Part shown: in pieces, positions 6,712-7,513 of the stretch | Numbering within the stretch: the first letter of the stretch is position 1 | Layout: each line of letters starts with the position of its first letter | Position numbers and translations under genes: made by a program | From: an uncultured Lachnospiraceae bacterium | GTDB lineage: Bacteria; Bacillota_A; Clostridia; Lachnospirales; Lachnospiraceae | Length of the DNA: 7,513 nucleotides | NCBI GenBank assembly: GCA_946614075.1 | Contig: CAMOGO010000053.1 | Location: 1 to 7,513 of the forward strand | Reading direction: 5' to 3' | The notes under the pieces: generated by a model | What the model was told of the DNA's origin: nothing | The model's database searches: none | Seen by the model: only the letters and a program-made list of their open reading frames with translations

Positions 6712-6736
6712 ACCTGAACTCTTAAGAGTTTCAGGT
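6712..6736 (-). promoter_or_regulatory. 25-bp palindrome in the lipoprotein leader: operator or leader hairpin
   Basis: ACCTGAACTCTT and its reverse complement (with one extra T) meet at a central CTTAAG, giving two 12-base arms. The palindrome ends 20 bases before the start codon and directly borders the purine-rich ribosome-binding site (6692-6710). It could be an operator for a dimeric regulator or a leader-RNA hairpin affecting translation. A possible -10 box TATAAG lies about 25 bases further upstream on the minus strand (6766-6761), without a convincing -35. Confidence 0.5.
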
Positions 6737-6775
6737 AACATCATCAGAATAATCCCTTTCCTTATAATGTATGTT

Positions 6776-6812
6776 GAAAAGCTCCCGTTTTTTGTGAACG
6801 GAAGCTTTTTTC
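6776..6812 (-). terminator. Terminator downstream of the Mur ligase gene
   Basis: On the minus strand AAGCTTCCGTT (6807-6797) pairs with AACGGGAGCTT (6789-6779), with one mismatch and a 7-base loop; an A-tract before and a T-tract after extend the stem. It begins about 40 bases after the Mur ligase stop codon, where a factor-independent terminator is expected. The T-tract is longer on the plus strand (6806-6811), so it may also stop plus-strand transcription. Confidence 0.7.
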
Positions 6813-6850
6813 ATCTTTTTTCTAAATCAATATGTGAAGCCTCTGTTCTT

Positions 6851-7513
6851 CTATTGCTCTTTCAGATACTCCCGGATGACCTCCCCGTCGTTATGGGGGA
6901 TCCGGTGATTCGCGAACACGATGTAGTTTTCATGCCCTTTGCCAAGGATCAGCGCGATATCGCCCTTCTGCATTTCCCGCAGCACCCGGAAGATCGCCTT
7001 GTGCCTGTTGTACTCCACCGCATATTTGGAGGAGTCGTTCTCGATGCCGGAAAGGATATCCGCCATGATCTGCTCGGGCGGCTCGGCATGCGGATCGTCG
7101 TTGGTGAAGACCGTGAAATCGCACACATCTGTCACCATCTTGCCGATCATCGGCCGCTTTCCCCGGTCTCGCTCTCCGGCGCAGCCCAGCACGCAGAAAA
7201 GTCTTCCCTCTGCCTTCGGGCGGTAGAAATCCAGTGCCTTTTTGATGGCGTCCGGGTTGTGCGCATAGTCGACCACCGCGATGCCCTGATTGACCTCATA
7301 GGTTTCAAAACGGCCCTTTGCGCCTAAAAGCTGATTGGCCAGCCGGAAAAGCGCTGCATACGGACTGCCGTAAGCGTGGACCGCCGCTGCCGCCATCAGG
7401 AAATTCTCCGCGTTCAGCTCATTTGCCAGGGAATACGGAACCTCAAATGCCTCATTCCCTGCCTCAATATGCAGGACCGATCCTCCCACGTCAAAAAGGG
7501 CCTTTTCCTTGTT
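6851..7513 (-). CDS. murE: MurE-type Mur ligase, C-terminal part (cut by window edge)
   Basis: This is the last 221 codons of a Mur ligase; the frame is open to the window edge, so the N-terminal and ATP-binding parts lie outside. An in-frame GTG at 7489 is internal, not the start. MurE enzymes add the third amino acid to UDP-MurNAc-L-Ala-D-Glu in the cytoplasm using ATP. Visible family marks are AKGRFETY, VDYAHNPDA (about 7250-7273), GCAGERDRGKRP and GKGHE (6929-6943). The substrate-choosing motif, DNPR in many meso-diaminopimelate enzymes, reads DDPH here (7088-7099), and the late DDRE-type motif reads NDGE. These changes suggest a paralogue or different amino-acid specificity, so the murE symbol names the family rather than proving the housekeeping gene. 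It lies upstream of the lipoprotein gene on the same strand, but a terminator separates them. Confidence 0.85.
   Translation of the reverse strand, partial: NKEKALFDVGGSVLHIEAGNEAFEVPYSLANELNAENFLMAAAAVHAYGSPYAALFRLANQLLGAKGRFETYEVNQGIAVVDYAHNPDAIKKALDFYRPKAEGRLFCVLGCAGERDRGKRPMIGKMVTDVCDFTVFTNDDPHAEPPEQIMADILSGIENDSSKYAVEYNRHKAIFRVLREMQKGDIALILGKGHENYIVFANHRIPHNDGEVIREYLKEQ

Noticed and set aside
6653..7327. 224-codon plus-strand open frame over the Mur ligase region
   Set aside because: It crosses the terminator and leader and is antisense to unmistakable Mur ligase motifs.

Overview
The window looks like chromosomal DNA from a Gram-positive, low-to-mid GC Clostridia-type bacterium, most likely Lachnospiraceae or a close gut/rumen relative. 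The evidence is a strong AGGAGA ribosome-binding site, a large Sec-secreted protein with GHSWxxW/CxxC repeats and a peptidoglycan-binding domain, Glu/Thr/Pro-rich stalks, and a lipoprotein with an Ala/Thr/Gln linker and an LprI-like (DUF1311-type) C-terminus. No rRNA, tRNA, CRISPR array or phage gene is visible. Species cannot be fixed from this sequence.

Layout. Positions 1-323 are a leader region without a confident gene. It holds a half-copy of a palindromic repeat (136-182), possible remains of a minus-strand IS transposase start (about 37-99), a candidate plus-strand promoter (193-221) and a ribosome-binding site. Positions 324-5162 (+) encode a 1612-residue multidomain secreted surface protein. 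Positions 5163-5335 hold a 32-bp hairpin and a large, almost perfect palindrome (about 98 bp), which probably acts as a two-way terminator between convergent genes and may be a small palindromic mobile element. Positions 5336-6691 (-) encode a 451-residue lipoprotein. Positions 6692-6850 hold its leader, with a 25-bp palindrome just before the ribosome-binding site, and the terminator of the next gene. From 6851 to the window edge (-) is the 3' part of a MurE-type Mur ligase.

How the genes may work together. Both complete genes encode exported proteins ending in helical, LprI-like segments, and both carry low-complexity stalks that could reach through the cell wall. One would be tethered by lipid to the membrane, the other perhaps held by its peptidoglycan-binding domain. 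The partial third gene belongs to a peptidoglycan-precursor enzyme family. A cell-envelope or host-interaction role is reasonable, but the molecular function of the two surface proteins is unknown. The most notable observation is that the large protein ends in two copies of a module of roughly 160 residues that share a cysteine pattern and helical signature. I could not assign this module to a named family beyond a loose LprI resemblance.
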